From Cladobotryum mycophilum (taxonomy: Eukaryota > Ascomycota > Sordariomycetes > Hypocreales > Hypocreaceae), in the NCBI GenBank assembly GCA_036429605.1, contig CM071590.1, forward strand, positions 4,960,001 to 5,024,000: 64,000 nt of DNA, given 5' to 3'. Positions 1-10,797 of this stretch are shown one piece after another. The notes beneath the pieces are model-generated. The model searched no databases, was not told the DNA's origin, and was given only the letters and a program-made list of their open reading frames with translations. How positions within the stretch are numbered: position 1 is the first letter of the stretch; every line of letters starts with the position of its first letter. Made by a program: the position numbers and the translations under genes.

Positions 1-1
1 A

Positions 2-1555
2 ATGGCGATCTTGCAATTGTTGAGTAGGCTTCCTAGCCTGGCCTTCTGGCTCATCCCATGCTTGTTGGTCGCTGCTAGGACTGTGATATCACGGAGACGG
101 AGTAGGCAAGGTCCCCTGCCGCCAGGCCCGCCCGGGGAAGCCATCTTAGGCCACCTGCGTGTCATCCCGACTTACAAACCAGAGTACTCTTACATGCGTT
201 GGTCCAAAGAGTATGGATCCGACATTCTCTCCTTCAATGTCCTGGGCCAGCCCGTCATTGTCCTCAACTCGGTCCAAGCGGCCACGGACCTCCTTGACAA
301 GAGAGGGGCCAATTACTGCGACAGGCCCCGGTTTGTCCTCTTCGATGTCATGGGTTGGGACAAGACCCTCACCTTCCTAAGATGGGGCCCTGCATTCCGG
401 ATGCATCGTCGCATCCTCCAGAAATGCTTTCAAAAAAGCAATATTGTCCAATTCCGCCCTCTGCAGCAGCGTGAGACGGCAGTGATGATCCAAGGCTTTC
501 AAGAAAAGCCGGCGGAGTGGGAAACTGTCCTGAGGCGCTTTGCGACAGCCGTGATTATGGGCATAGGCTTTGGCATCACCATTGAGAATGACACGGATCA
601 CTTCATCCAGGTTGCTGCAGATGCAGGTTATGCGCTGGCACATGGAGGTGCTCCCGCGGGGACGCCGGTAGACTTCTTTCCCTTTCTGAAATGGCTGCCA
701 TCTTGTTTTCATGACCGATCCCTCAAGTTTGCCAATGAGTGGAGGTGGGCCATTGTTGACTTGCGCGAGAAGCCCTACGAAGCCGTCAAAGCTTTGGGTA
801 GCAGGACACATTCTCTGGTCCAAGCTCTTCTGGACCAACGGCAAAACGAATTAGAAAAAGGCCAAGTGCCTGAAATATCAGAAAACGATATCAAGGGTGC
901 TGCAGCTGGAGTATTCGCCGCGGGGCAGGATACCATTTGGAGCACCATGGTTGTCTTCATCCTCAGCATGGTGTTACACCCCGAAGTTCAGGCCAAGGCG
1001 CAGTGCATCCTTGATGAGGTGGTAGGACGTGACCGACTACCCAACTTTGAAGACAGATCCAAACTGCAGTACATTGACCACATTGTCCATGAGACACTAC
1101 GATGGTCTCCCGTGAGTCCCATGGGAGTTCCGCACCGTTCACTCAAAGATGACGTCTACAAAGGCTACTTCATACCGGCGGGATCATTCGTCTATGCCAA
1201 TGCTCGCGCAATGACTCATGATGAATCTGTTTATAGCCGACCCGACGACTTTGAACCCGGTCGATACGCCCCAGTTGAGGAGGGTGGACGGGGGGAGCCG
1301 CTGCCGAATGGGCATTTTGGGTTTGGCCGAAGAGTTTGCGTCGGTAAGCATCTAGCTGAGGCTAGTGTGTGGATCGCGATTGCATCCTTGCTGAGTACAA
1401 TGAGTATTGAGAAAGAAATAGACGAGGAGGGCAACGAAATCACTCCTCACGTAGAGCTCACCCATGGATTGTCCAGTTATCCTGAGAGATTCCCGTGTCG
1501 AATACGACCACGGGATAAGCACAGCGTTGCAGTGATTCGCAATGCCAAGACGTAG
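2..1555 (+). CDS. Cytochrome P450 monooxygenase
   Basis: A single uninterrupted frame encodes 517 residues, the usual length for a microsomal fungal P450. An N-terminal hydrophobic anchor (about residues 14-27) is followed by basic residues and a proline-rich hinge (LPPGPPG). The I-helix oxygen-activation motif AAGQDT lies near residue 308, the K-helix ExxR (ETLR) near 363, and the heme-binding loop FGFGRRVCVG has its thiolate cysteine near 446. All catalytic landmarks are present, so the enzyme should be active, using NADPH-P450 reductase at the ER. The overall pattern recalls the O-methylsterigmatocystin oxidoreductase-like group, but substrate and CYP family cannot be assigned from sequence alone. 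The ATG is at the second base of the window, so an upstream start or intron cannot be excluded. No biosynthetic backbone gene lies to its right; any cluster would have to extend to the left. Confidence 0.93.
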   Translation: MAILQLLSRLPSLAFWLIPCLLVAARTVISRRRSRQGPLPPGPPGEAILGHLRVIPTYKPEYSYMRWSKEYGSDILSFNVLGQPVIVLNSVQAATDLLDKRGANYCDRPRFVLFDVMGWDKTLTFLRWGPAFRMHRRILQKCFQKSNIVQFRPLQQRETAVMIQGFQEKPAEWETVLRRFATAVIMGIGFGITIENDTDHFIQVAADAGYALAHGGAPAGTPVDFFPFLKWLPSCFHDRSLKFANEWRWAIVDLREKPYEAVKALGSRTHSLVQALLDQRQNELEKGQVPEISENDIKGAAAGVFAAGQDTIWSTMVVFILSMVLHPEVQAKAQCILDEVVGRDRLPNFEDRSKLQYIDHIVHETLRWSPVSPMGVPHRSLKDDVYKGYFIPAGSFVYANARAMTHDESVYSRPDDFEPGRYAPVEEGGRGEPLPNGHFGFGRRVCVGKHLAEASVWIAIASLLSTMSIEKEIDEEGNEITPHVELTHGLSSYPERFPCRIRPRDKHSVAVIRNAKT

Positions 1556-2912
1556 CCGTCTGATCATATACGAATTTACTAACAGACACTTGGTTGCTAA
1601 AGTGAATGGTGAAATCGGGTCATGAAGAGTAAGACAATGAATGACCAGAAGGCTGGGCTTGATGATGTAACTGAGATATGAGCACCACTAGATAATGATA
1701 GAGCTTAATGTTATCCCCACTGTCTTGTCTTGTCTCCTCTCCCTAAAAAAAAACGCTCACAAATCGGGCAAGTTCAAGGTTAGAATAGTAGTTGCTTTTT
1801 TTGCAATCTTTTGCGGTCAGTAAGTCCATGGACAAGATAGAAGCCATGGTTAGGTTACAAGCAGACTGAGATGGGACCTAAATAGGAAACATGCAAGTGC
1901 CACTCTGAGACCGGTTGTCTAACACATTCGACTAAAGACAGCACTAAAGTGCATATGTGTTTGTGATACAAGTGAGATCCCAATCGAAGGAGATTTCACA
2001 TGTCTCCGATGAGCCCTAATGAGCTCCCTATGTGACAGCATCGTGTTGACTTGTAGGGCTGAGACCTCGTATCCTAATTTCTTTTTGGTATAAATGAGGA
2101 CAGATATATGATACAACGCCTCGAACATCAAACTGGAACACCGCTGTCTCGATGAGCTTGGACAAATTAACCCGAGTGTGTGTAGTAGCATATGCCGGTT
2201 GAGGCTCCGAGCATCGGCTCGGCAACCCGTTAATCGATAAAACCCCGGTTGGACTCCGTGCGGGATTCGATTTTGGGCTTGACAATTGGATGGAACGGGA
2301 TTTGATGTCTTTAATTTGTCAGCCCTGATAGATCTAATAATAGTTGTATTTTGTGGTGTTGGCATTGGAACACTGACACTGCAAGTCAACCCTCCCCCTC
2401 TAAAAGTCCATTCCCCCACCAGCAAGTCAGAATGACGACAATGACGCCAGCGGGGCAACCAAAAAATGGAGGAGCTGAGCAGCAGTGGTTAGTAAGAGGA
2501 GGAACCTGGGAGGAACCTGGAACCTCGGAAGCTCTGGGAATCTCCCCTCCCTCCAGCTCCACTCGTTCATCTCTCTCTGCGCGTCCAGTGGTTTCCATCC
2601 AATCCATTGGCGATGATCGGAGGGACCCCCACCTGAAAAGCTCAGTTCACGCCATTGCCCAGTAAAGATTGCGCAGTTGACAGTGCCAGGCTCGCAGTTG
2701 TTCTCGTAATTCCGGACGTACGTACCCATTCATCCATCCATCCATCCATCCATCCATCCATCCATCCATCCATCCTATCCCGCGCGGCCTGTCCCTCTCT
2801 CTGAAAACTCTCTCCTCCTCTCTCCACTTCATCCTCATCATTCCGTATCATTCTCAATCGCCCTCATCCTCTTTTGTAAACGGAAAAAGAAACCACATAC
2901 AAAACCGCCAAA
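1556..2912. other. Intergenic: P450 3' flank and sod1 promoter
   Basis: No frame here has a protein-like composition or fungal splice logic. The right half carries a tetranucleotide microsatellite and pyrimidine-rich stretches leading into the superoxide dismutase start, consistent with a promoter and 5' UTR. I see no recognisable mobile-element protein. Confidence 0.6.
2731..2775. repeat. (CATC)n microsatellite
   Basis: About eleven near-perfect copies of a CATC/ATCC unit lie about 140 bp upstream of the sod1 start, probably in its 5' UTR or core promoter. Confidence 0.95.
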
Positions 2913-3873
2913 ATGGTCAAAGCAGGTAAGGAATATAGCTTCCCTGCATTATATGCATATTTTCAAGGCTTCGTCGCCATCTCTTTTATACCTGTCGTTT
3001 GTTCGGGGAGGGGGCGTATCCATGGCTGCTTGAGCCCGCGTCGAGCTGTTTTGAGCGAGTTTTTTTTAACCACTCAAGGCTGTTGGATGACGGATCGCAT
3101 CGCATCGCCTCGCATCGCATCGCACCGCACCGTTGATAGACTTGAGCCTTACCCGTCAGGGCGACTTACTCTTCGGATATGCTGCCTCTTGTATAATGAC
3201 TCGCAGCATAGGCTAACTAGACTTCTCTCATCTTCTAGTCAGTGTTCTCCGTGGTGACGCCAACGTCAGCGGAACCGTCATCTTCACCCAGGAGTCCGAG
3301 GGTGCTCCCACCACCATCGAGTACAACATCACCGGCAACGACGCCAACGCCAAGCGTGGTTTCCACGTCCACACCTTTGGTGACAACACCAACGGCTGCA
3401 CCTCTGCCGGCCCTCACTGTAAGCCCTGCTGGTATAGTTGAATACGGAGTTGATCAGCTAACATCTACGCCTTTTAACAGTCAACCCCTTCAACAAGACT
3501 CACGGTGCTCCCAGCGACGAGACCCGTCACGTTGGTGATCTCGGCAACATCGAGACCGACTCCAATGGCGTTGCCAAGGGCACCATCACCGATTCTCTTA
3601 TCCAGCTGATTGGTCCCAACAGCGTCATTGGCGTAAGTCTACAATATGCAGGGTATCAAAGTGAATAAATAACAGGCTAACGAGTCAATGTAGCGAACTG
3701 TCGTCGTCCACGGCGGCACTGACGATCTTGGCAAGGGCGGACACGAGCTCTCCCTCCAGACTGGCAATGCTGGTACCCGACCCGCTTGCGGTTCGTCTCT
3801 CCCACTTCAAACGTAATCAAGAGAAACTATACTAATTAACTGGTTTGTAGGTGTCATTGGCATCTCCTCCTAA
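2913..3873 (+). CDS. sod1: Cu/Zn superoxide dismutase, cytosolic
   Basis: Five exons (2913-2925, 3239-3418, 3481-3632, 3694-3790, 3851-3873) join in phase to 154 residues, the standard fungal Cu/Zn SOD length. The enzyme disproportionates superoxide to peroxide and oxygen, mainly in the cytosol. Copper and zinc ligands are visible: His47 and His49 in GFHVHTFGD, His64 and His72, His81 in ETRHVGD, and His121 in VVVHGG. The disulfide cysteines lie in NGCTSAG and RPACGVIG, and the protein ends in GVIGISS. The first coding exon is only 13 nt, followed by a long 313-nt intron; the other introns are 60-62 nt. All splice sites are GT-AG. The start was chosen because MVKAVSVLRG matches the family's N terminus only when exon 1 is spliced on. 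Confidence 0.97.
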
Positions 3874-4973
3874 ATTGGACCAACTGTCGACGACCAAAGC
3901 TCCAAATTGAGTAAAATCTACTACTGCGCGTGAACTTGATGGCTTCTGGAGGCATCCCAGGGTCAAGGTGAATGGAATGTATTTTTCACCATACTTGGTG
4001 CTATCTAGATGAAAATAATAGCCAACCTATCCGCGTACCAACATCCCTTGGCTTGGACTTTTCTTTAATCATGACTGTGACGTGCTTCCAAAGCAAAGGA
4101 GGGGTAGCTGAAGAAGCTCAATGACATCAAGTAAAGCTTCCATTTCAAGGCTACACCACATATGCCACTTGTATGAACCGACGCACCCTTCTAGAATAAT
4201 AGGCTATGATTCTAATATCAATCAAAGTATCTTCTCCTGGAAGCAAAATTTCTGTCAAATTTTGCCCATAAATGAAACAGATTCATGAAAATAAGAACCT
4301 CCATGGGATGGATGCCCCTCACTATTCCCCCGCGCTGACGCTCTCGCCTAATTGCCCATTTTTGGAGACAGCCTCCGCCACCTCCAGAGCTCCCCCTGGA
4401 ACTCAGAAGAGCTCTGGACCCCTCGACCCCACAGTTTCGGGTTCGGACAGCAATGTCGCCGCAACGTAAGATCAGGTACAAGTGACTTGACACATTGCAT
4501 CAAGCAACAGAGTCTAAACACCAAACACTCAACTCTGTTTTTTTCTTTCTTTCCCAAATCAACAATTCATCAAGCTTTCACAAGAGCTTGGCTGGTTTCA
4601 GAAATTCTTTCTTGCTATTCTCCCGTCTCCCGCTCAGGTATGTTGTTCTATTCATTGGCTTTTTGCACCCGTCAATCATATTCATCTTCTGCGAGACATC
4701 AGTCCAAGTCTGTTTGGCGGTGACAGCTATTGGGCTTGGTCGTGTGCTTCTTTGGCAGGACAACAGGAAGCAATTCTGTATTTATTAATGCCGTCCTGTC
4801 TATCTTGAACACCATTTTTATTCCCCATGCATATGGAAAATTGCACATATCCTTGCGTTTGCACACCTGCAAAGCTACCCGGAAACATGCATGAACCCCA
4901 GAAATAAAGGCAGTACAACTAACTAGGTTGGATTCTCATTTAGGTTCGCCCGTCTTCTCCCTACCGGCCCATC
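3874..4973. other. Intergenic: sod1 3' UTR and SND1 5' region
   Basis: No gene is seen. The left part should hold the sod1 3' UTR; the right part holds the leader of the SND1 gene, including a probable leader intron described separately. Confidence 0.6.
4638..4943 (+). other. Probable 5' UTR intron of SND1 gene
   Basis: A consensus donor (CAG|GTATGT) at 4638 and an acceptor (CATTTAG) ending at 4943 are linked by a CTAAC-type branch site (ACAACTAACTAGG, about 20 nt before the acceptor). Removing the 306 nt leaves a short leader ending 30 nt before the SND1 ATG. Long leader introns are common in highly expressed fungal genes. Transcript data were not available, so this is inference. Confidence 0.5.
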
Positions 4974-7631
4974 ATGTCAAAGACCTTCTTTGCCAATGTC
5001 AAGAGTGTCTTGAGCGGCGACACTCTGATCTTGTCCAGCCCGAACAACCCCACGGCCGAGCGAACCTTTTCTCTGGCCTATGTCTCTGCTCCTCACTTGA
5101 AGCGAGAAGGTGATGAACCTTTTGCCTTCCAGTCTCGCGAATATCTGCGAAACCTCATCGTCGGGAAGCCCATCCAGTGCACGGTTCTCTACACCATTCC
5201 TACTACTGGCCGAGAATTTGGCTCTGCTCAACTAAAGGATGGCACCTCGCTACCCGATGAGCTTGTCAAGGCTGGTTGGGCAAAGGTCCGCGAGGATGCC
5301 GGCCGAAAGGAGGAGTCCGAAGACGTCTTGGAAAAACTCGAGACACTGCGCTCCTTCGAATCTGTGGCCAAGAGCGAGTCCAAGGGTCTCTGGGTGGGAA
5401 CTGGCGGCATCATTGAGGTCCAGAATGACTTGGGTGGCCCCGAGTTCCTCACTGAATGGAAGGGCAAGACTGTCGACGGTATTGTCGAACGTGTCCTGAG
5501 TGGCGACCGTTTGCTTGTACGGCTATTGCTATCTGAGAAGAAGCATATCCAGCCCATGACTCTCTTGGCTGGTATTCGAGCACCATCCACTGAAAGAACA
5601 GTCGTCTCTACCGGTCAGACACAACCCGCAGAGGAGTACGGAAATGAGGCTCGAGCTTTTGTCGAATCCAGACTCCTTCAACGTGGAGTCAAGGTTGAGA
5701 TCGTTGGTGCCAGTGCCCAGGGTCAGCTGGTGGCCAACGTTATCCACCCCCGAGGAAACGTTGCTGAGTTCTTGCTTCAGGAAGGCCTTGCTCGATGCAA
5801 TGACTTCCATTCAACTATGCTGGGCGAGAAGATGGCCGCTCTGCGTGCTGCTGAGAAACAAGCACAGGCCAAGAAGCTGCGTCTTCACAAGCACCATGTA
5901 GTCAAGGCTGAGAGCGGAAGCCAAGAAATGACTGTCACCAAGATCATCGGTGCTGACACAATCCTGGTAAAGAGCAAAAACAGCAATACCGAAAAGAGAA
6001 TTAGCTTCAGCAGTATCCGTGGGCCTCGTACAAACGAGCCATCCGAGAGCCCCTTCAAAGACGAGGCCAAGGAATTTTTGAGATCAAAGTTGATTGGAAA
6101 GCATGTCAAGATTAGCGTTGATGGAACCAAGCCCCCATCGGAGGGTTTTGAGTCCAGAGATGTAGCTACCGTTACAGAGAAGGGTACCAATATCGGTCTC
6201 TTGCTCGTGGAAGCCGGTTGGGCCTCGGTGATTCGACACAGAAAGGATGACACTGACCGTGCTCCCAACTACGATGAGCTCCTCGCAGCTCAGGAGAAGT
6301 CCAAAGAAGAGAAGAAGGGCATGTGGTCAGGCAAGCCTCAAAAGGCCAAGCAGTACTTGGACCTCTCCGAGAATACGCAAAAGGCCAAGATTATGCTAGC
6401 AACTCTGCAACGCCAAAAGAAGGTTCCCGCCATTGTCGACTTCTGCAAGGCTGGATCTCGATTTACCATTCTCATCCCCCGCGAGAACGTCAAGCTGACC
6501 ATGGTTTTGGGTGGTATCCGTGCTCCCAGGGCTCCCCGAGCGGATGGACAGGGAGGCGAGCCCTTTGGCAAGGAGTCACTGGACCTGGCCAACCGGCGAT
6601 GCAACCAGAGAGACTGTGAGGTTGATATTCACGACATGGACAAGGTCGGTGGATTTATTGGTGATTTGTACATCAACCGTGAGAACTTTGCCAAGATCCT
6701 CATAGAAGAGGGTCTCGCATCAGTGCACGCCTACTCCGCCGAGAAGGCCGGCAACGCAGTCGAATTGTTTGGGGCTGAAAAGAAAGCCAAGGAAGCTAAG
6801 AGGGGTCTGTGGCACGATTACGATCCCTCGCAGGACGAGGATGCTCAGGAGGATACCGCTGAAACGGCTGCCGCTGACGAGGCCGACGTGACATTGGATA
6901 AGAAGCCTGCGGATTACCGCGATGTCATCATTACAAATATTGATGGCAATGGAAAGCTCAAGATCCAGGAGATTGGAAAGGGCACGGCCGCTTTGGAGAC
7001 ACTCATGAATGAGTTCCGAAAGTTCCACTTGGATTCAAGGAACAAGAAGCCCTTGAGCGATGCGCCAAAGACTGGAGAGTATGTGTCTGCCAAGTTCTCA
7101 GACGACGGACAATGGTACCGTGCCCGTGTTCGAGCCAACGACCGAACTGCCAAGCAGGCTGAAGTCATCTACGTAGACTACGGTAACAGCGAAAAGGTTG
7201 CCTGGTCTAGTCTGCGTGCTCTGGACCAGGGTCAGTTTGGTGTACAGAAGCTCAAGGCTCAGGCTGTTGACGCATCGCTCTCTTTCGTTCAACTGCCCAC
7301 TGGCGCCGACTACTTTAGCGAGGCCCTTGGATTCATTGCTGAAGTGACGGATGGCAGGCGACTGGTAGCCAACTTTGACTTTGTCGACGGCAAGGAGAAT
7401 GTTAGCTACATTACTCTCTATGATGCCAAGGACGGCCAGCTTCCCGGCCTCAACGACTCCCTCAACAAGGAGGTTGTCGCCAGCGGCTTCGGCATGGTTC
7501 CCAAGAAGCTCAAGGCATGGGAGCGAAGCAAGGCGTTTGAGTCTTACCTCAAGCACCTCCGCGAGGTTGAGAGCCAGGCGAAGCAGGATCGCCTGGGAAT
7601 GTGGGAGTATGGTGACATTACTGAGGATTAA
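4974..7631 (+). CDS. snd1: Tudor-SN / SND1 staphylococcal-nuclease-domain protein
   Basis: The gene is an intronless coding frame of 885 residues, close to the family's usual 880-910. Four tandem staphylococcal-nuclease-like (OB-fold) repeats occupy roughly residues 2-145, 165-305, 315-470 and 485-640. A Tudor domain follows around residues 695-760, with the aromatic-cage region in GQWYRARV and VIYVDYGN. A final partial SN domain ends in a glycine-tryptophan motif (LGMWEYGD). Tudor-SN is a conserved cytoplasmic RNA-binding protein and nuclease linked to RNA silencing, RNA decay, stress granules and splicing in other eukaryotes. The recurring GLW/GMW motif closing each SN repeat is visible four times. 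The ATG at 4974 begins MSKTFFANVKSVLSGDT, which is the natural start of the first SN fold. Confidence 0.95.
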   Translation: MSKTFFANVKSVLSGDTLILSSPNNPTAERTFSLAYVSAPHLKREGDEPFAFQSREYLRNLIVGKPIQCTVLYTIPTTGREFGSAQLKDGTSLPDELVKAGWAKVREDAGRKEESEDVLEKLETLRSFESVAKSESKGLWVGTGGIIEVQNDLGGPEFLTEWKGKTVDGIVERVLSGDRLLVRLLLSEKKHIQPMTLLAGIRAPSTERTVVSTGQTQPAEEYGNEARAFVESRLLQRGVKVEIVGASAQGQLVANVIHPRGNVAEFLLQEGLARCNDFHSTMLGEKMAALRAAEKQAQAKKLRLHKHHVVKAESGSQEMTVTKIIGADTILVKSKNSNTEKRISFSSIRGPRTNEPSESPFKDEAKEFLRSKLIGKHVKISVDGTKPPSEGFESRDVATVTEKGTNIGLLLVEAGWASVIRHRKDDTDRAPNYDELLAAQEKSKEEKKGMWSGKPQKAKQYLDLSENTQKAKIMLATLQRQKKVPAIVDFCKAGSRFTILIPRENVKLTMVLGGIRAPRAPRADGQGGEPFGKESLDLANRRCNQRDCEVDIHDMDKVGGFIGDLYINRENFAKILIEEGLASVHAYSAEKAGNAVELFGAEKKAKEAKRGLWHDYDPSQDEDAQEDTAETAAADEADVTLDKKPADYRDVIITNIDGNGKLKIQEIGKGTAALETLMNEFRKFHLDSRNKKPLSDAPKTGEYVSAKFSDDGQWYRARVRANDRTAKQAEVIYVDYGNSEKVAWSSLRALDQGQFGVQKLKAQAVDASLSFVQLPTGADYFSEALGFIAEVTDGRRLVANFDFVDGKENVSYITLYDAKDGQLPGLNDSLNKEVVASGFGMVPKKLKAWERSKAFESYLKHLREVESQAKQDRLGMWEYGDITED

Positions 7632-8677
7632 AAGCATTTCAGCTTTGTAGAAGTAACCTATATGGAGAAAAAGGGGTGGTGCATTGTGCGATACAGGCGT
7701 GGTTATGTAAAACTGGATGTTTTGACAGATGGCGATTTTGAATTTCAATAAAAAAAACGGAGTTTGGGAGATTCATGTAACTACCGTCTCGGCTGGACCG
7801 GATGTTGTGATGATTGGTGCAAGCATATATTTTGCATTTGTAGTAAGTGCTTAGACACACGTCTTGGTAATGAACTTGACATTCTTACCAATTCAACTAT
7901 CTACCTATTCCAACATTGCAACCTGGAAAGTATTGTAGAAATATGGGGTGTGTGGCTGCTTTTTTAGTAATAGGCAAAACCATGATTGAAGATATGACTG
8001 ATGTCTGACTACACACATACTACCAGTAGAGAGACTAGGTAGTAGACACACGTTGTAGAGTGATTTGACTAGTAGCCACGAGGACGAGGGGATCGTCAGG
8101 GAGGCGATGAAAAATGGCGGAAGATCCGGGAAGAAGTCGGAATTGCCTTTACAGGGGCTCCGCTAGAGGGGACATGAGGGACAACAGGGGCTTTCCGTCT
8201 AGACTCTAGAGGCTTTTTTTATGGGTGGATGAATACTTACCTACAAGTACTTGTAGTAGGCATGCATGTCGATGAAGTGGGAACCTTTTTGGTGGGAACA
8301 GTGGAAACGGTGGACACACGTTGGGACATTATGACTTAATGGTGGCCCCGCTCGGGAACTCGAGGGGCGAAACAGCGTTGAGGAAGTCGCAGCGCGTTGC
8401 GTGGTGGGTGGCACGGTGGGCATGTTATGGTGGGCATGTTATGGTGGGCATAAAGGCAAAGGCATTATTAGATCATCAGAAAATCATCCATCACTTTCTG
8501 TTCTCGTCTTGTCTTGCCTTAGCTTTGGGCTTTCTCCTCCACCTTGTTCCATATTTAAACATTCAACGAATCCTTCCCTTTTCTCTCTCTCTTCTCTCTC
8601 TTCTCTCTCCCCCTCTCCCTTCTTATTCCCCAACTTCGGATCAACAAAAAAACACACCCATTCGACCCATCTTCACA
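7632..8677. other. Intergenic: SND1 3' flank and transaldolase promoter
   Basis: No gene is seen. The right third has features of a strong fungal promoter, annotated separately. Two short direct repeats of a GTTATGGTGGGCAT unit occur near 8423-8450. Confidence 0.6.
8551..8627 (+). promoter_or_regulatory. Transaldolase core promoter / leader: TATA-like box plus CT tract
   Basis: An ATATTTAAA element at 8551 is followed by a 50-nt almost pure pyrimidine tract (8576-8627) ending about 50 nt before the transaldolase ATG. CT-rich tracts just before the start are characteristic of highly expressed housekeeping genes in filamentous fungi. The position fits a core promoter and transcription start, but no transcript evidence is available. 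Confidence 0.45.
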
Positions 8678-10274
8678 ATGTCCAACGCTCTCGAACAGCT
8701 CAAGGCCAGCGGCACCGTATGTTTTCCCCTCTTCCATTGTTACCTACCTAGTCCTACCTGCTACCCCGCCATGGATTGCCCCTCGTTGGAGGGGGAGGAG
8801 GGGAGCTTTGATCGAGTTGTCATCGAGACAGCATTCATTAAAGCTTCTTCTTCTTCTTCTTCGTCTTCTTGTTGACGATATCGACACCGAGATTTCTCCC
8901 TCGTTCTTCCGGATACAAAAAAAGAGCACCTGCTGACAATTGATTCTTTTCTTCCCAACAGGTCGTCGTGTCTGACTCTGGTAATTCCCGCATCTTCCGT
9001 CTTTTTTCTTCAAAACTCCGGTCTCAAGCTAACACCCCGCCCTCAACAGGTGACTTTGCTTGTCAGTATTCTCCTATTCCGTCTCCGTTCTCGGCTCATG
9101 GCCAAATTGAATTATTCTCGTCAAACCCCAACGTCTCCGTGTCTCGACAATAATAACAATAATAATAACAACAACAACCATTCTTCCCTGATATATATCC
9201 ATTATCCATCATCCACCAGAAGCTAACACATCTACTACCCCCATCAGCCATCGGCAAGTACAAGCCTCAGGATGCCACCACCAACCCCTCTCTCATTCTC
9301 GCCGCCTCCAAGAAGGCCGAGTACGCCAAGTTGATCGATGTCGCCATTGACTACGCCAAGGCCAAGGGCGGTTCCATTGACCACCAGGTCGACAGTGCTC
9401 TCGACCGTCTGCTTGTCGAGTTCGGCAAGGAGATCCTTAAGATCATTCCTGGCAAGGTCTCTACCGAGGTCGATGCCCGATTCTCCTTCGACACCAAGGC
9501 CACCGTCGACAAGGCCCTTCACATTATTGAGGTAGGCCTAGCTGAACGAACTTCCACACCCCAACCCTCAGAATGCTAACCGACCATTGTTTCCATAGCT
9601 CTACAAGGAGAACGGTGTCGAGAAGGACCGCGTCCTCATCAAGATCGCCTCTACCTGGGAGGGCATCAAGGCTGCCGAGATTCTTCAGCGCGACCACGGC
9701 ATTAACTGCAACCTGACCCTCTTGTTCTCTCCCACTCAGGCCGTCGGTGCTGCCGAGGCCGGTGCCTACCTCATCTCCCCCTTCGTCGGCCGTATCCTCG
9801 ACTGGTTCAAGGCTAGCACCAAGAAGGACTACGCCAAGGAGGAGGATCCCGGTGTTGCCTCCGTTAAGAGCATCTTCAACTACTACAAGAAGTTCGGCTA
9901 CAAGACCATTGTCATGGGTGCCTCTTTCCGAAACACTGGCGAGATCACTGAGCTTGCTGGCTGTGACTACCTTACCATCTCTGTGAGACACATGATGATT
10001 GATCGTCCCAATTGTTTACTAACGTAATGGTTTTTAGCCCAACCTGCTTGAGGAGCTCCTCAACTCCAACGAGGCCGTCCCCAAGAAGCTCGATGCTGCT
10101 GGCGCCTCTGCCCTCAACATTGAGAGGAAGTCTTACATCAACGACGAGGCCCTCTTCCGATTCGACTTCAACGAGGACCAGATGGCCGTCGAGAAGCTCC
10201 GTGAGGGTATCAGCAAGTTCGCTGCCGACGCCGTCACCCTCAAGAACATCCTCAAGGACAAGCTGTCTGCTTAA
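8678..10274 (+). CDS. tal1: Transaldolase
   Basis: Six exons (8678-8716, 8962-8980, 9050-9061, 9248-9531, 9599-9982, 10038-10274) join in phase to 324 residues, the normal size of a class I transaldolase. The enzyme moves a dihydroxyacetone unit between sugar phosphates in the non-oxidative pentose phosphate pathway in the cytosol. The Schiff-base lysine is Lys133 in VLIKIASTWEG. The motif DATTNPSLI and the acidic catalytic residue in QVDSALD are also present. Exons 2 and 3 are micro-exons of 19 and 12 nt; leaving them out destroys the conserved VVVSDSGDFASIGKY stretch, so they are well supported by homology. Exon 3 uses a less common GTCAGT donor. All other sites are standard. Confidence 0.96.
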
Positions 10275-10797
10275 ATCGCGTGTTAATCAACATTAAAGAA
10301 AAAATTGATAGTGCCTACCTACCTAGTTAATAAGGGAGTAAAATGACTTGGGCGGATGTATGTTCCGTGGCATGTGACAAAAATTTTGCCATTTGGGAGT
10401 CGCAACTCAAAAAAGTGTGTTCTTGTTAATTATCTATCCGATTGATGAAAATGCGGGAAGGGTAAGGGTCCCAAAATGTGTCTAGAGACCCATGGGTAGT
10501 GAATTGAAACAAGTTAAACGTCACATCAGTGTTCTCGAGACTATTGAGATTATTCATCATTGATTGATTCTCTTTCATTTCATTTCATGTTTAAGTTGAC
10601 CTTGTCGAGTTCGTATCCCGTTTCAACATGCAAACTTCCATCCTATGCATCCATCCTTTTCTGAACGCCACAAAATTGCTGACCAGCAGTACTACCCTTT
10701 TTTACCATGCTACATGCACGTATCCATATTGCGCCTATTACGCAACGTAATTTTCAACCAAAAACAAAAGACCAAATAACACACAATTTCATAGCTT
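10275..10797. other. Intergenic between convergent transaldolase and phosphoesterase
   Basis: This is an AT-rich 3' flanking sequence shared by two convergent genes. It should hold both polyadenylation regions. Nothing else is seen. Confidence 0.6.

Noticed and set aside
1919..2458. 179-residue minus-strand ORF between P450 and sod1
   Set aside because: No recognisable domain, no coding bias and no splice context.
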